Below are positions 1-19,928 of a stretch of DNA of 64,000 nucleotides, piece after piece. Every line of letters begins with the position of its first letter. Positions within the stretch are counted from its first letter, which is position 1. Source of the stretch: Gambelia wislizenii (lineage: Eukaryota; Chordata; Lepidosauria; Squamata; Crotaphytidae); the NCBI GenBank assembly GCA_030847615.1, contig JAUMIR010000001.1, forward strand, positions 260,151,187-260,215,186. Direction: 5' to 3'. Both the position numbers and the translations under genes were made by a program. The notes beneath the pieces are model-generated. The model was not told the DNA's origin. It saw nothing but the letters and a program-made list of their open reading frames with translations, and did not search any database.

Positions 1-6799
<6,799 letters not shown>

Positions 6800-7759
6800 T
6801 GAGTAGAAAAGGGAAGTGGCCACCAATACAGTGCGTACTTTATACCATGTTCTGCAGTTGTGTTCAGATACTTAATTGTGCTCTTTGTGGTCTAGAATGA
6901 AAAGAGGAAGGATTACAGCCAGGAAATACTTCATATAAGCCTAGAACCAACAGCTGTGCAGAAATAGTTTCTCTTTGTGACATGTGAACTCCTCCTTTGC
7001 AAAGCATCAGTTGCTGCATGTACATCTTGAATGCTTTCCAAATCTGATTCAGTAGGAAGGACTCAGCCTTGTATACTGTTCTACATTCTCAGTTTTCCCT
7101 GTTGAATTTCTTTAGTTATCTCCCTATCCTGAAAAAAAAAGCCCTTGCAATAAATAAATGCTTAGGTGCTGGATATGGGAAGGTTAACATTGCAAATTAG
7201 GCTGGGAGAGTAAAGCCTGCTTTACATGTGTAGGGTCCTTGCATGATTTAGAATCCTGATCGAGGTAGGCTTGAGTTATGCAGAGAGCTTACATATATGG
7301 AACAAATTTTCTGCTTCAGACCTCCTCCCTCCCATTGCATGGCAGATGATACGGATGGAGCAACAGAGAGGGAGCAGTGAACATGGTGCTTTCCCCCTTC
7401 ACAAGACTGTAGTCAGTTGAGGCTAAATGCCCAGGGCCTTATTTATGGTCTCTTTGTGTGTTATCTACCTATTTGTGTGTGCTATTACCATGTTGGCATT
7501 GATGCCTTTCTTTCCTTCTATTTGTTTGTTTTCACACTGTCCTACTTTCATCCTAAATACCCTAAGTTATTGGGAAAGAAGAGCCATGCGATATAACTAT
7601 GATTAGCCATTCACACTTCTTTTCTTCCAGATTACAGCAAATGCTCCAGGTGATTATCTCTCTGTTCAGGGAACGTGCGTTTCTCCAGCATACATGAAGA
7701 ATACTTTGTTATTTTATCCTTTTCCCCTATTGCCACCCCCTTTTAATAATACTTGTAAT

Positions 7760-8081
7760 ACAGCTGACCCTCAACTTTTGGAGGGGTTCAGGGCAGAGGA
7801 CCCCCACGAAAGTGGAAAAACCACAAATATAAGCCTGCTGTTGTGTTTTTTTTACCTGAAGTTGACCATAGAATCATGCTGAGGGACTTACAAATACTTA
7901 GACAAATGTTCTCTCTAGGAGTTTCAACGTTCTCCAGTGTGACTCTGTAGTCAACATCTGGCAGAAGCATACCATAGAATTGCACTGGAGGACCTAGAAA
8001 ATGCCTAGAGAGAACATATTCAGTAATCTGCAAATAATCAAATCCACAAATGCTTAACCCACATGTGCGGAGGGGACACTG
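7760..8081. mobile_element. pogo/Tigger-like MITE
   Basis: The element is bounded by TA dinucleotides. It begins CAGCTGACCCTCAAC and ends GGAGGGGACACTG, giving imperfect terminal inverted repeats of the CAG...CTG type seen in Tc1/mariner-Tigger MITEs. The inside has no transposase reading frame, so it is non-autonomous. Confidence 0.6.
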
Positions 8082-9513
8082 TAGTCATGGTGATGATGGA
8101 GGTAGTGGTTCTCTTGGTGCCACCAGGACCTATTAAATAGTTCAGTGTGGTATCAGTGCCTCTCTTTACCTTGTCCTCTTCTATCTGCACCACCTTTTGA
8201 AGTCTCAAGAAGCTGAATTTAATCCATCCTTTTTCTTTAAAACTAACTACTATAGAGACCAGGTACTGTCCTGCTGAATTGCAGTAGTGAAGAAAATGCT
8301 TGTCAAGTCCTTTAATTCAACAGAAAACAAACAAACTGCAGCAAGGCTGTCCCTGCCCCCGCAACCATTCCTTGCCATTTATTTAACCCCTTTGCTATTT
8401 GTTTTTGTTTGATCCCTATCAAGGCTGCAAGTTCTCTAGCTAAAATAGCCATGTCACTTTTTTTGTTCTTTAAAAAAAACTTTTTTCCTTTCCATGACAT
8501 GGAGGCAGGATATAGTTTTATTTGAACTGGATAAGGTCTAGTGAGAGTATCATATTAAGAAAAAACATGTTTGTTTAATCATCTGGGAATGGCCTGAAAC
8601 CGCTTCAGTGTCAATGCTAAATGCTATAATAATGAATAAAGAATCCCCAGTGAATGTGGTAAAACAAGTGTGGAATGTTCCCCATGAAATAATTAGAGCA
8701 ACATGAATCTGCTTTAAAAGTTAGCCTTTTCTCTTAGAAATTGTTCCAGATAGATGAAGCATCATTAAATTGTTTCTCACTATCTCCAAATTTATATTAT
8801 CAAATGAAATCTCTCATCTTTGAGCCTTTTCAGATGACAGAAAACTGATATGTTGTCTAAAAATAAACTTTCAAAGTAGCTTTGAAAAGAGGACTATGTG
8901 AAGCAAGTAATCACAGCTTCTTATTATAAAAGAGTCCACTGCACTTGAATACATATACAAAGGGAATAATTTTTACAGATATCCCAGTGGCTGAACCTAT
9001 AGAAGTAGTCTGTAATTCAAAATGTACAGAACGTTCTGTATATGATACAACTGAAACATTATATGCAGTCTATCAGACAACAGCAAAATGTGAGGAGCTT
9101 TCTGTGTGTTTTCTTTACATGGCCAAGAGTAAGCCACAAGCTATAGTAATTGCATGTTAGAACAACAAAACATCTGCTCCTACAGCTGTTGGCGTGCAAC
9201 TGTTGCCTCTGTTTGGCCTTTTTTGAATCTTGTGCTAAGTCCACATTGTCCAAGAAATCTGATTGTCAGAATGAGTTGTAGTGAGTGAACAATGTGACAG
9301 GAGTCATATTAAATGGTTTGCTGAAAGGAATTGGGTAAAGAGGCTACACTTAGGATGTATACATATCTCAGGCGCAAGCCAAGTTGATTCTAACTCAATG
9401 ACTCATTAAACATTTGTGTCAGGATGGAATGGGGCGGGGGGACAGTTGCTGTATGCATAACCTATTATGGCTACAGGCGGGGTCAGTTTTTTTAAAAAAA
9501 TAACTGGTATTCT

Positions 9514-10186
9514 AGAATCATAGAGTTAGAAGAGACCACAATGGCCATCCAACTCCCTAACCATGCAGGAATATGCAATCAAAGCATTCCTGACAGATAG
9601 CCATCCAGCCCTGTTTAAAAACCTCCAAAGAAGAAGATGCCACCACACTCCGAGGCAGTGCATTCCACTGCCAAACAGTTCTTACCATTAGGAAATTCTT
9701 TCTAATGTTTAGGTAGAATCTCCTTTCCTGTAGTTTTAATCCATTGCTCTGTGTCCTAGTCTCTGGACCTACAGAAAACAAACGTACTCCTTTTTCAATA
9801 TGACATCTTTTCAAATATTTAAACATGGCTATTATGTCACCTCTTCACCTTCTTTTCTCCAGGCTAAACATACACAACTCCCTGAGCTGCTCCTCATAGG
9901 CAATGGTTTTCAGACCTTTCACTATTTTGGTCACCCTCCTCTGGACACATTCTAGATTGTCACTATCCTTCTTGAATTGAGGTGCCCAGAACTGGACACC
10001 CATGGCATTCCCTTCATCTACCAAGCTTTTAACTCTATTAAAACATGAGATAAGATTAGTCTGGCATGACTTGTTTTTGAGAAACCCATGTCGACTTTTA
10101 GAGATCACGACATTCCTTTATAAATGCTTACAGACTGTCTGTTTCATGATCTGCTCTAGAATCTTTCCTGGTATTGATGTCAGGCA
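9514..10186 (-). mobile_element. CR1-type LINE fragment with internal deletion
   Basis: On the + strand it opens with the CR1 3'-end signature AATCATAGAGTTAGAAGAG, the reverse complement of the usual CR1 terminus. The minus strand encodes pieces of the reverse transcriptase C-terminal region ([23 protein letters not shown]) in two broken frames. Compared with the copy at 12071-13480, about 650 bp are missing near 9998-10005. It is a dead, 5'-truncated copy. Confidence 0.85.
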
Positions 10187-10984
10187 CCTTTGGATACTTC
10201 CAAACACAGGAAGCTTATGAATTTCATAGTGAGATGACCTGATGATCTGTGTCAGAAAAATCAAAGTTCTGTGCTACGGCAACCCAAATTCTTCCATTAA
10301 AAGTTCTTAAAATTATGTTTAGTGTTTTCATATATTCCACCTCACCTGCACTCAGGGCAGCTAACAGCAATGAAACATATCCATAAAGCCTATTAAACAT
10401 AGGCTAAAATTTTATCAGAAGCGAACTATCATTATTTAAAACCTTCCTGAAAATCTGGATTTTACAGCTTTTCCTGGGAATCAAACAGAAATACATTCTA
10501 AGAGGCTTCTTCTAGGAGGCTAGAACCTTGAGGTTACAATGCTGTTCAGGATGGAAGAGAAAGCCAGAACTTGAAAATATCTAGTCACAAATAACTAGTT
10601 GTTTGTAATCAGTTCCTTTCCTCACTAACTAAAGTATAATTTCTGTATACAGGAAGGAATAACTTACTTCCTTTTGTGACAGAACTGTGTTGTAGTTACT
10701 TTTATTTAATCGTAATCATTTGTTTGATTCATACACATAAAAATAGTCAAAATCACAAATTACTAATATCTAAAATCATAAATTGCACCTATCTAAAACC
10801 ACAAATTACAGAAATCTGCTAAGTGTAATAAAAATAATGTAAGAAGCAGCAAAGACAAAGTAAACACTTACTTATTCCCCAGAAGTTTGTAGACATAAAC
10901 TCCATTCAGGCATTCCAAAAGAAGGCTTATTGGATGCATGTAGAAGGACATATACAAGCCATTCCCTGCTCCATTATTGCTCTC

Positions 10985-12035
10985 TAATGTTCTAGCTGTT
11001 TGGGCTAGAAGTCAACCTGAAGAAAACAGAAGTTCTTTACCAGCCTGCACCACAGGACGAACACCACCATCCCCACATTGCCGTCGGCAAATCTGTGCTC
11101 AAGTCCGTTCAGCAGTTCACCTACCTGGGAAGCATCATCTCCTCAGATGCCAAGATTGACAAAGAGATCGATCACAGATTAGCAAAGGCATATAGTGCAT
11201 TTGGAAGACTTCACAAAAGAGTCTGGAGCAATAAACACCTGAGGCAAAGCACAAAAATCAGTGTGTATAGAGCCATCGTACTGTCTATCCTCCTCTATGG
11301 ATCTGAAACATGGGTCACCTATCGCCACCACCTACGACTCCTCGAGCGCTTTCATCAGCGCTGTCTACGCACAATCCTAAATATACACTGGACTGACTAT
11401 GTGACGAATGTTGCTGTCCTTGAGCAAGCAGGGATCACCAGCATTGAGGCCATGATATTGAGAACACAGCTGCGCTGGGCAGGGCACGTTTCTAGGATGG
11501 AGGACCATCGCCTCCCAAAAATACTACTCTACGGTGAACTCGCCACGGGTCAGCGTAAGAGGGGCGCTCCAAAAAAGCGATACAAAGACTCCCTGAAACA
11601 ACATCTCAGGCTTGGCCAAATTGATCACCAACAGTGGTCCGCCCTGGCCTCACATCGGGAGGCATGGAGACGCACTATCCACAATGCTGCAGCCTTATTT
11701 GAGAACTCACGACGAACAAGTCTTGAAGAGAACCGACAACGCAGAAAGAATCACAACCCAAAAACATCACCCAAGGAGACCTTCTGCTGTGCTTTTTGCA
11801 ACCGGACTTGTTTATCTCGGATTGGCCTTTTTAGTCATCAGCGCGCTTGCAGAAAGCGCGGGATGAGTCCTTCCTGAATCTTCGTTTGCGAAGAAAAGCC
11901 AGAGATTGCTCTCTATGTATAAAGCCCATACAGTCTGAAGAAGACAGCATCCTCTGTCCATGCAGCCTTTCCATCTGACTGTTTTAGTTGCTTCTGAGAA
12001 GCAGGAAAGCAAAAAATAAAATAAAATAAAAATCC
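10985..12035 (+). mobile_element. LINE ORF2 3' fragment with A-rich tail
   Basis: An open frame (in frame from about 10996, first Met at 11095, stop at 11875-11877) encodes the C-terminal part of a non-LTR reverse transcriptase. Motifs include FTYLGSIISSDAK, LYGSETWVTY, RWAGHVSRMEDHRLPK and RGAPKKRYKDSL. A terminal zinc-finger-like CAFCNRTC...H...C follows. The YXDD core and endonuclease are missing, so the copy is 5' truncated. The 3' UTR ends in (AATAA)n near 12010-12035. A second copy of this 3' end lies at 62252-62340. The clade (RTE-, L2- or R4-like) is not assigned. Confidence 0.85.
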
Positions 12036-12070
12036 TTTTTAATTGCTACAAATGTAATGTTAACTGCTTA

Positions 12071-13480
12071 GAATCATAGAGTTGGACGAGACCACAAGGG
12101 CCATCCAGTCCAACCCCCTGCCATGCAGGAATACACAATCAAGTCATTCCAGACAGATGGCCATCCAGCCTCTGTTTAAAACCTCCAAAGAAGGAAACTC
12201 CACCACACTACGAGGCAGTGCATTCCATTTCCAAGCAGCTCTTACTGTCAGGAAGTTCTTCCTAATGTTTAGGTGGAATCTCTTTTCCTGTAGTTTGAGC
12301 CCATTGCTCCGTGGCCTAGTCTCTGGAGCAACAGAAAACAAACTTGCTCTATCTTCAGTATGGCATCCCTTCAAATATTTAAATATGCCTATTATGTCCC
12401 CTCTCAACCTTCTTTTCTCCAGACTAAACATGCCCAGCTCACTAAGCTGCTCCTCAAAGGGTGTGGCTTCCAGACCTCCTACCATCCTGGTTTCTCTCCT
12501 CTGGACACGTTCCAGCTTCTCAATATCCTTCCTGAATTGTGGTGCCCAGAACTGGACACAGTATTCCAGGTGAGATCTGACCAAAGCAGAATAGAGTGGC
12601 ACTATTACTTCCCTTTACCTAGACACTATACTCCTATTAATGCAGCCTAGAATCGTATTGGCTTTTTTAGCTGTCATATCACACTGCTGACTTATGTTCA
12701 GCTTCTGGTCCCCTAAGACTTCTAGATCCCTTTCGCATGTAGTGCCATCAAGCCAGGTGTCACCTATTCTATATCTGTGCATTTCATTTTTACTGCCCAA
12801 GAGTAGTATCTTACATTTCTCCCTGTTAAAATTCATTTTGTTAGTATTGGCCCAGATTTCTAATCTGTTGAGGTCATTTTGGATTCTGATCCTGTTCTCT
12901 GGGGCATTAGCTCCCCCTCCTAATTTGGTGTCATCTGCAGACTTGATAAGCATACCCTCTATTCCCTCATCCAAGTCGTTGATAAAGATGTTGAATAGCA
13001 CTGGGCCCAGGACAGAACCTTATGGCACTCCACTACTCACTTCTCTCCAGGATGAAGAGGAGCCATTACCTTTGGGTTCAGTCAGTCAGCCAATTACAAA
13101 CCCACCTAACAGTTGCATTGTCTAGCCCACAGGTTACTAACTGTTTTGCAAGAATATCATGGGGGACCCTGTCAAAAGTCTTACTGAAATCAAGATACAC
13201 TACATCCACGGCATCCCCTTCATCTAGCAAGTCTGTAACTCTATCAGAAAAAGAGATAAGATTAGTCTGGCATGACTTGTTTTTGAGAAATCCATGTTGA
13301 CTTTTGTGATCAAGGCATTCATTTCTAAGTGGTTACAGACTGTCTGTTTAATGATCTGCTCTAGACTTTTCTAGTATTGATGTCAGGCTGACTGTAATTA
13401 TTGGGGTCTTCTTTTTCCCCCTTTTTAAAGATGGGACAACATTTGCCCTCTTTCCATCTGCTGGGACCTCAGGGGCCTTT
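12071..13480 (-). mobile_element. CR1-type LINE copy, 3' 1.4 kb
   Basis: The + strand begins with the reversed CR1 terminus (AATCATAGAGTTGGACGAG). The minus strand reads as CR1 reverse transcriptase. The best pieces are 12615-13001 (MLFNIFINDLDEGIEG and the catalytic-box variant SADDTKLGGG) and 12144-12602 ([34 protein letters not shown]). Upstream RT motifs in another frame reach about 13480. Frame breaks and the altered F/YADD box mark it as dead. Confidence 0.88.
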
Positions 13481-13604
13481 GGTCTATAACCATGATTAGT
13501 TACTTTGCAAAAGTAGCTTTCCACGATCTAGGGCAATCTCCATGATCAATAAAGGCAGCTAGTGAAAATCTCCATTTGGGAGATGCAGTTTAGGAAATTA
13601 AATT

Positions 13605-13765
13605 TACTTATTTTACACAAAATACAACAAAATCCCAAATCCACAGAAGAGGAATACCTTTATTGGCCAACCAAAATGCAAAAAATACATCATGCAAGCT
13701 TTCAAAGTTTCATTAGCTAAGATGTTAAAAATCATACAGGATTTGTCGTATTTTGCTTCATGGAC
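13605..13765 (-). repeat. Unassigned interspersed repeat
   Basis: The stretch containing GAATACCTTTATTGGCCAAC and GCAAGCTTTCAAAGTTTCAT looks like the 3' part of a common reptile interspersed repeat read on the minus strand. I recognise the wording but cannot name the family with confidence. No coding potential is seen. Confidence 0.35.
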
Positions 13766-15349
13766 AACATAGCTACCCCTGAATAAGTTTATTTTACACA
13801 AGAAATTCTTGCTTCTGGTAATCAAGGGGATACACAAAGAACTATGTAGGCCACGGTGACAGTAAGACATCCAGGTGGAACCCATTTGGCTTTAGAAATC
13901 CACTGAAAATTTCTCCCACACTTTGATGCTCTGGGCAGTCATAAGGACTAGTAACTTACTTTAAAACAGAGAGAGACTGACAGACAGACAGATACATTCT
14001 TAGGATGATGAGCTCTGTCACCTCCACAATATGCTGTTTGCTTTTGGTGTTTGTACAGAATTGCAAAATAAGCACAGTCACCCTAGAGTTCTGTCCTTTG
14101 GAGCCTCTCTTTTCAGTTTTCAAAGATTTGGTTTTTTTTAAAAAAACATAGCTGCTGTTGAATCAGATTTAAAAAACTGAAGCCATAGCCATGGAAATAT
14201 GCCCACATAACATCTGGCTTTTTATGCTGTGTTCAATGAACAACCGCTATTAGCTATGGACAACCTGTCCAGTGCAGAAAAACTCATCTTAAAAGCTGCA
14301 TGGAGATATTCATGTTATAAGAGCAGTTTCAGACTCAGAAGCAGGTAAGGTATGCCTTCCTGAAGGGAAATTTGGGCATGGCAACCCACAACAGATTGGT
14401 TTTGCCACTCACTGCAATGTGCAGTGACTGTATGGTTTCAGTAGTAACCACACCTTTTGACATGGCCCACTACAAGCTCATACAGGAGAAATTTCAGGCT
14501 GGGTTTTATCCTTTCTCTTCTTGCCCAAACACATAAAGAGTTTTAATGACACCAGTGAACTTCTGCTGATTAATATCCTCCTTCAAATGATGATGATGAT
14601 GATGATGATGACGATGATGACGATGTATAGGTTTGTGGGAGCCTAAGATAAGTTATTTCCATTCAAGCATGTTAATGTATGGATTTGTAGCAAACACTAT
14701 CTTTATTCACTATCAAAACTGTGGGATGAATCGCTGTGAATCAGACCAACCTGTGTGCTCATGAAATGAAAGTAGAGGAAGTATTTGTCTCCTGCTTGTG
14801 TTGAAGTCAACATTACTTATTTCATTCTGCAATTCTATACACATCTACTCAAAAGTAAGCCCCCATCAGTTCAGTAGGGCTCACTATCCCATAGTAAATA
14901 TGATTGCAGCCTCAAATATCTCAATGGGAACTTAATGCAAATTTGTATCAGAATCCATAGATTGTTATTTGTCCTGATTTAGGCTATTGAGTTTTACACT
15001 TACATTTGGTTGGAATCTACCGATTAAGAAGCCAAATGACAGTGCAGATCTGCTTCCACTTGCTAGAAATTGTGACAAGCTCACTATTAATGAGTATCAA
15101 TAGCCAAGAATATATCAGGGATATGTCAAGTGGTGTTGCCCAACTTTGAGAGACAGGGAGGGAGGGAGAGGGGGGATTCCAAAGGATTATATGGCCAAAT
15201 TGTAGTAATTTGGTAGTGCCATGACTTTGGACCATAACTGAGTGCAGCTTTGTTGTTTGCAGGGGATAGGAAGTGTGTCTTTTATAGAAGGGAGAGAGAA
15301 AGAGAGAGAGAAAACAGTATACTGGATATTCTTGTTTCTTTGCATCTTT

Positions 15350-15651
15350 AGAGCTTATCACGCAAGGGAAGGAAGAGGCAATGCACCCCAATAATAATGC
15401 CACCTGCCTTGCCTTATCGCACGACATCAGCGTGTTTCAGCTGTTCTCCTGTTCTGGTCCCATGAGAGACAGTGGCAAATGCCAGTCTTTTTGCTAACTG
15501 GAAAAACCCATAAAGCAAAAAGAGCCACCTTTACCACTGTCTCCCATGGGATGGGAATGAGAACACGCTGATGTCGTGCGATAACGCAAGGTGGGATGCA
15601 CTACTCTTGGGTTTCACTTCTGCTTCCCTTCCGTCATGTGATAAGGCTCAC
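15350..15651. mobile_element. Foldback DNA element
   Basis: Two arms of roughly 90-100 bp are inverted repeats of each other. The best-matching inner segment is CGCACGACATCAGCGTGTT near 15419 and its complement near 15563. The outer parts (GAGCTTATCACG... and its diverged complement) match less well. The 100-bp centre holds no gene. This is the form of a long-TIR MITE. Confidence 0.65.
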
Positions 15652-16498
15652 TCAAAGTATTTTGCATCTTGTGCTCTTGGGTGATGGACTAGGCTTGCTA
15701 GGTGTCAGAAAATCAGATTGCATGCTCTTTGCTTACCACATCATCATCCATCTACCCCAGGATAATTCCTTGTAACCTGTTTTAATTGGCAGTTTAAAAC
15801 CAAAACAGCAGAGGCTTTTGTGAGCATTAGACAATAATGTATTAACCTCACAATCTAACATTGTGCTACCACCCCTCCCTCCGTCAGCTTTCTGCCATAC
15901 CAGAAACCAGCTTGAGAGGATTTCATGGCCCTCTAAATCTGATTTTGGGGCATACTGGTCCATATTCCAGCCAGGTAACATTAATTTTAGTGAAAAAGCA
16001 AAAGCTTTCTTCTGATTCAAGAAATCAAGAATGCACTCTTTCATTCATAAATAACATCATCAGCCACCTGATGATGTCTAGATAGCATATGGACTTGCCT
16101 TTTATACTAAATGTCATATGTCACACTGACTCCAAGCATCCCAGTGCAATATAGGGCCAGTCATAGTGCACTTCTTGTGCAAGCTACACTTATAACTAGA
16201 GTTAATTGTGACAACACAGAATATAGGCAAGAAAAAAAGAGACTAGATCTTTCTCCTTGTAGGATGAATGTGGCAAGGAAACCAGAATTGCATGCATATA
16301 GAACTTCAGTTGGCTTAATGGCTCATTGTGTGCTCAGGAAGGTATAGTAGGGGTAGCAGACTGCCTATTTTTGTGGGAAAGAACTGTGTAAAGGGCAGAG
16401 ATCTTATATAACATATTTGGTTGCCCTTGAATTTATATTTCACTGGGCTTTTATATATGTGGAGAGCCAAAATTCTTCCCCCTGCCCATGCTATCTTA

Positions 16499-16659
16499 GG
16501 CTGCTGCCACACTGCAGAAATAATCCAGTTTGACATTGCTTTAACTGCCATTGCTGAATGATACAGAATTCTGGAATTTGTAGTTTTGTGAGATATTTAG
16601 CCTTTTCTGTCAGCGAGCTAAGGCACCGCAACAAACTACAAATCCCAGGATTCTATAGG
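16499..16659. mobile_element. hAT-like MITE, family A (truncated)
   Basis: The stretch carries CAGAAATAATCCAGTTTGAC, ACTGCCATTGC and AACTACAAATCCCAGGATTC, shared with copies at 20743, 46447, 50534 and 57508. The right terminal repeat is missing, and a different MITE follows directly. Confidence 0.65.
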
Positions 16660-16859
16660 ATGCCCAAATGAACAGTAATGCACATTTCCACACATTATTA
16701 AAAAAAAACCCTAGGGAAAGCCACAAAGGCTTTTTCTGTGCAGTAAATGAAGTTTTGGGCCTCTCCTTCTGAAAACCGCAATCTCGGTCGGATCTTGTTG
16801 GAAGAAAAGGTATTCTCTGCAAATTCTATTAGGATTATTTTCACCATCTAGACAGCCCC
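16660..16859. mobile_element. MITE family B, right-end fragment
   Basis: It matches the last 200 bp of the copies at 17110, 26835 and 55622: AATGCACATTTCCACACATT, then GGGAAAGCCACAAAGGCTTT, ending ATTTTCACCATCTAGACAG. The left half is lost. Confidence 0.65.
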
Positions 16860-17109
16860 CTTCTTTCTGATTTGATAGTTGTCTACATGAAGTGAGGCCT
16901 TTTTGTAGAATCATTCATAGTCAGAGTAGTTTAAAAAAAAAGGTATACAAGGCTATTAATTAATTTCTGAATCAGAGACAGCGCAAAGTGCAGAGAGAAA
17001 TAGGAAATATTGCTGAAACTGCCTTTAATGGGCGAATTAGGCCAGGTTAGGATGGAAAATTCAGCAAATCATGCCCTTGTAAGAACCACATGACCATTTT
17101 ATAGGATAT

Positions 17110-17732
17110 GGGCTTGGCTAGACGAGAGGGTATAATGCTGATTCCTGTGCATTATTGAAAATTCGAAGCAGTGTTCTTTTGTCTCCATGGTCTTTAGGAA
17201 AGAAATGATAGTATGTGAAGCTATCCACATTTGAAGTGTACATGCCCTCAGATCAAGATGGCAGCCAAGTACATTAGCATGTTGTTATTCTCCACACATT
17301 ACCACGGCTGCATAGTATTTTCTTTTAACTTTAAAGCAAAGGTGCGCAAGTGCGACCTTCTGCTTGAAAAAGTTATTTGGGAGCCTCAGTGCAGCCAAAA
17401 ATCACACAATTGCTAATATGGAAACCCAAAATGGTGCTGCCAGCCACTTCCTTGCCAGCAAGCCTGCCCTTCACACATGTCCAACCAATCAGCTTTCCAC
17501 TTCTGCCCCTCTCTGAGCTCAGTGATATGAATTTGTTGTCCTAATAAGCACTAATGCATATTCCCACACATTATTTTTTAAAATTTAGGAAAAGCCACAA
17601 AAGCTTTTCCTGCATATTTTTTTGGAGTTTTTGCCCCCTGCTCCTTCTGAATAAGGCAAATCACCACAGGATCTGGTTGGGACAAAGGTATTCTCAAATT
17701 CTATTAGGAGTATTTTACCATCTAGACAACAC
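17110..17732. mobile_element. MITE family B copy
   Basis: About 620 bp with terminal repeats GGGCTTGGCTAGAC and its diverged complement at TCTAGACAACACC. It shares the internal stretches TTTTGTCTCCATG, ACCAATCAGCTTTCCACTTC and GGAAAAGCCACAAAAGCTTT with the other copies. No transposase frame is present. Confidence 0.7.
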
Positions 17733-19772
17733 CTAAGTTTCAAATGTAGTGCTCTGTTTTGGTAAGGCAAGACTGATACATCATGAGGAATAGTCAGGAA
17801 GGCTTTGTGTGGCTGTGGTTGTTAATCTTCTGAAATTTAATATATTAACACATCAAGTTAATGGAATTATTTTGTGGAAGTGAATGTTATTAAGTAACAT
17901 ATGCCGATTATTTGAATGTATCCAATGTTGAAAATAAACACCTATTTTTAAAACATTTATGGGAGTGGTAAATTGATGAGATTCAAGTTTGCTTAATTTT
18001 CTCTCAGGAAAGAAAAGAGCATTTTGCCCTTTCACTTGCTGGATGGGGTTTCTGCTCATTAAAAAATAAAACCTTTAGTACTCATCTCCTTCAGGTTTCT
18101 TCATGTTTGGGGTGATGTGCACCCCCAATATGTAATTAAAATGTTTAACATATTTCATCTTTTTCATAAAATCCTGTTTATACAAATGAACAGAGCTTCA
18201 TCTATGGTTGCAATAAAAAAAGTAAGGAAACAAACTATCTGTGGAATGTGGCTGGCTGCTGAATATGGACTGAATCTTCATTAATCCCTTTTGTTTATAA
18301 TCCCACGAAGATTGGCAAGGCAGTGACTTTAGTGCACTGTAGTTTAAATAGAGGCAGATGATCTTTTCAATGTGTGTCTACTTAAATTGTTATTTGGGAA
18401 GCGAATTTCCTTCATTTTCTGTGAGTTTATAATTGTTAGCCTGGATAAACAAAAGCACCAGATAAAGTGAGTTAAAGCTTCCTCAAAGTAAATAAACAGG
18501 AAGAAAAATATAAATTAAGAAAAAATGATAACATCAGAGTAATGTCAGAATTGCTCCTAATGAGAAACACTGGCTGCAAAGGTGTGATGTGATAATTTTG
18601 CCAGGGCAACACATTGATTTCTCATTTTGTTTTGATTTTTGAACCTGAAAATGCCATGGCATTCATTTGAATATGCTTTTGCTTTTATGAGTGAAATGTT
18701 TTGAGGATATTGTATATCTCCCCTTTCATGTCTCCTAAGAGGCTAAAACTGATACTGGAAACAAAAGCTGTTTTGAGAAGCAGCAGTAAAAACTAACCAA
18801 GCGCTTTCCCACAAAGAATGTTTTTGCCATAAGGCCAGGACACAGTAAGGGGTAGTTTGGTACACAAACCTTTTGCTCATCACTTGCAGCATTTCACAAG
18901 ATGCACTTCAGTTGATAATCATACACTGTGCAATAGTCATGTTACATACCACTATGAGTGAACAAGCCTGCAGAGTGACTGTCAACAAGGCAATGGTGAG
19001 ATTCTATAGCTGACGTCCTCTCTGGGGCTTTTTTGGAAAAGTCACAGTTCTTCCTTTAAGAGTTCTGTACAAAGAGGTGTACAGAGGTGCCAGTTACTCC
19101 CAAGCCATCAAGATACAGGGGGAAATTAAGTTATCAAATGCTGGCTCAGAACTCTCAAAAGAACTGGAGTGGTCCATAATGGAATTTAGAAACAAAATGC
19201 CTGTTCTTGTCTTAACTGGGAGAGCAGACAAGAGCCAATATGATATGGTGCTTAGAATGTCACAGTGGGACTTGGGGAAACAGGCAAATCCCTACTTATC
19301 CATGAAGTTCACTTGGCGACTTTGGGCCAGTTTCTTTATCTTTGCCTAACTTACCTCATTCTTGTGAGGATAAAATGCAGGGAACCTGTATGTTGAGCTC
19401 CTTGAAGGTAATAAATAAATAATTAAAACCATATACAGTAGTCGCACCAGGCTCGTATATAGAGAACCAGTTGGATGGGAAACATTGCATAATTTGTGCT
19501 TTTAAACAGGGGACAAACAATTATGCTAGTCTGAGTGGAACAATTCAGCAAATTCCAAAGCCAAACTCAAAACAATATAAATGCCATTAGATTAAATATT
19601 CGTTTGTGAAAGTGCACACAGTGGATCAGAGGATAAGGACCTTTTATGAAGGCGATGGAGGAGGAGGAGGAAGAAGAATTAGTCCTATATAGAAAATAGT
19701 TTTTGTATAACACTTCCGGTAATTTATTCATCTTTTTTAATTATGTAAAATATTTTTATTTTCTCTTTTTAA

Positions 19773-19928
<156 letters not shown>

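Noticed and set aside
11095..11877. 260-residue frame as a host gene
   Set aside because: It is the C-terminal part of a LINE reverse transcriptase, with a retroposon tail and a second copy of its 3' end at 62252-62340.
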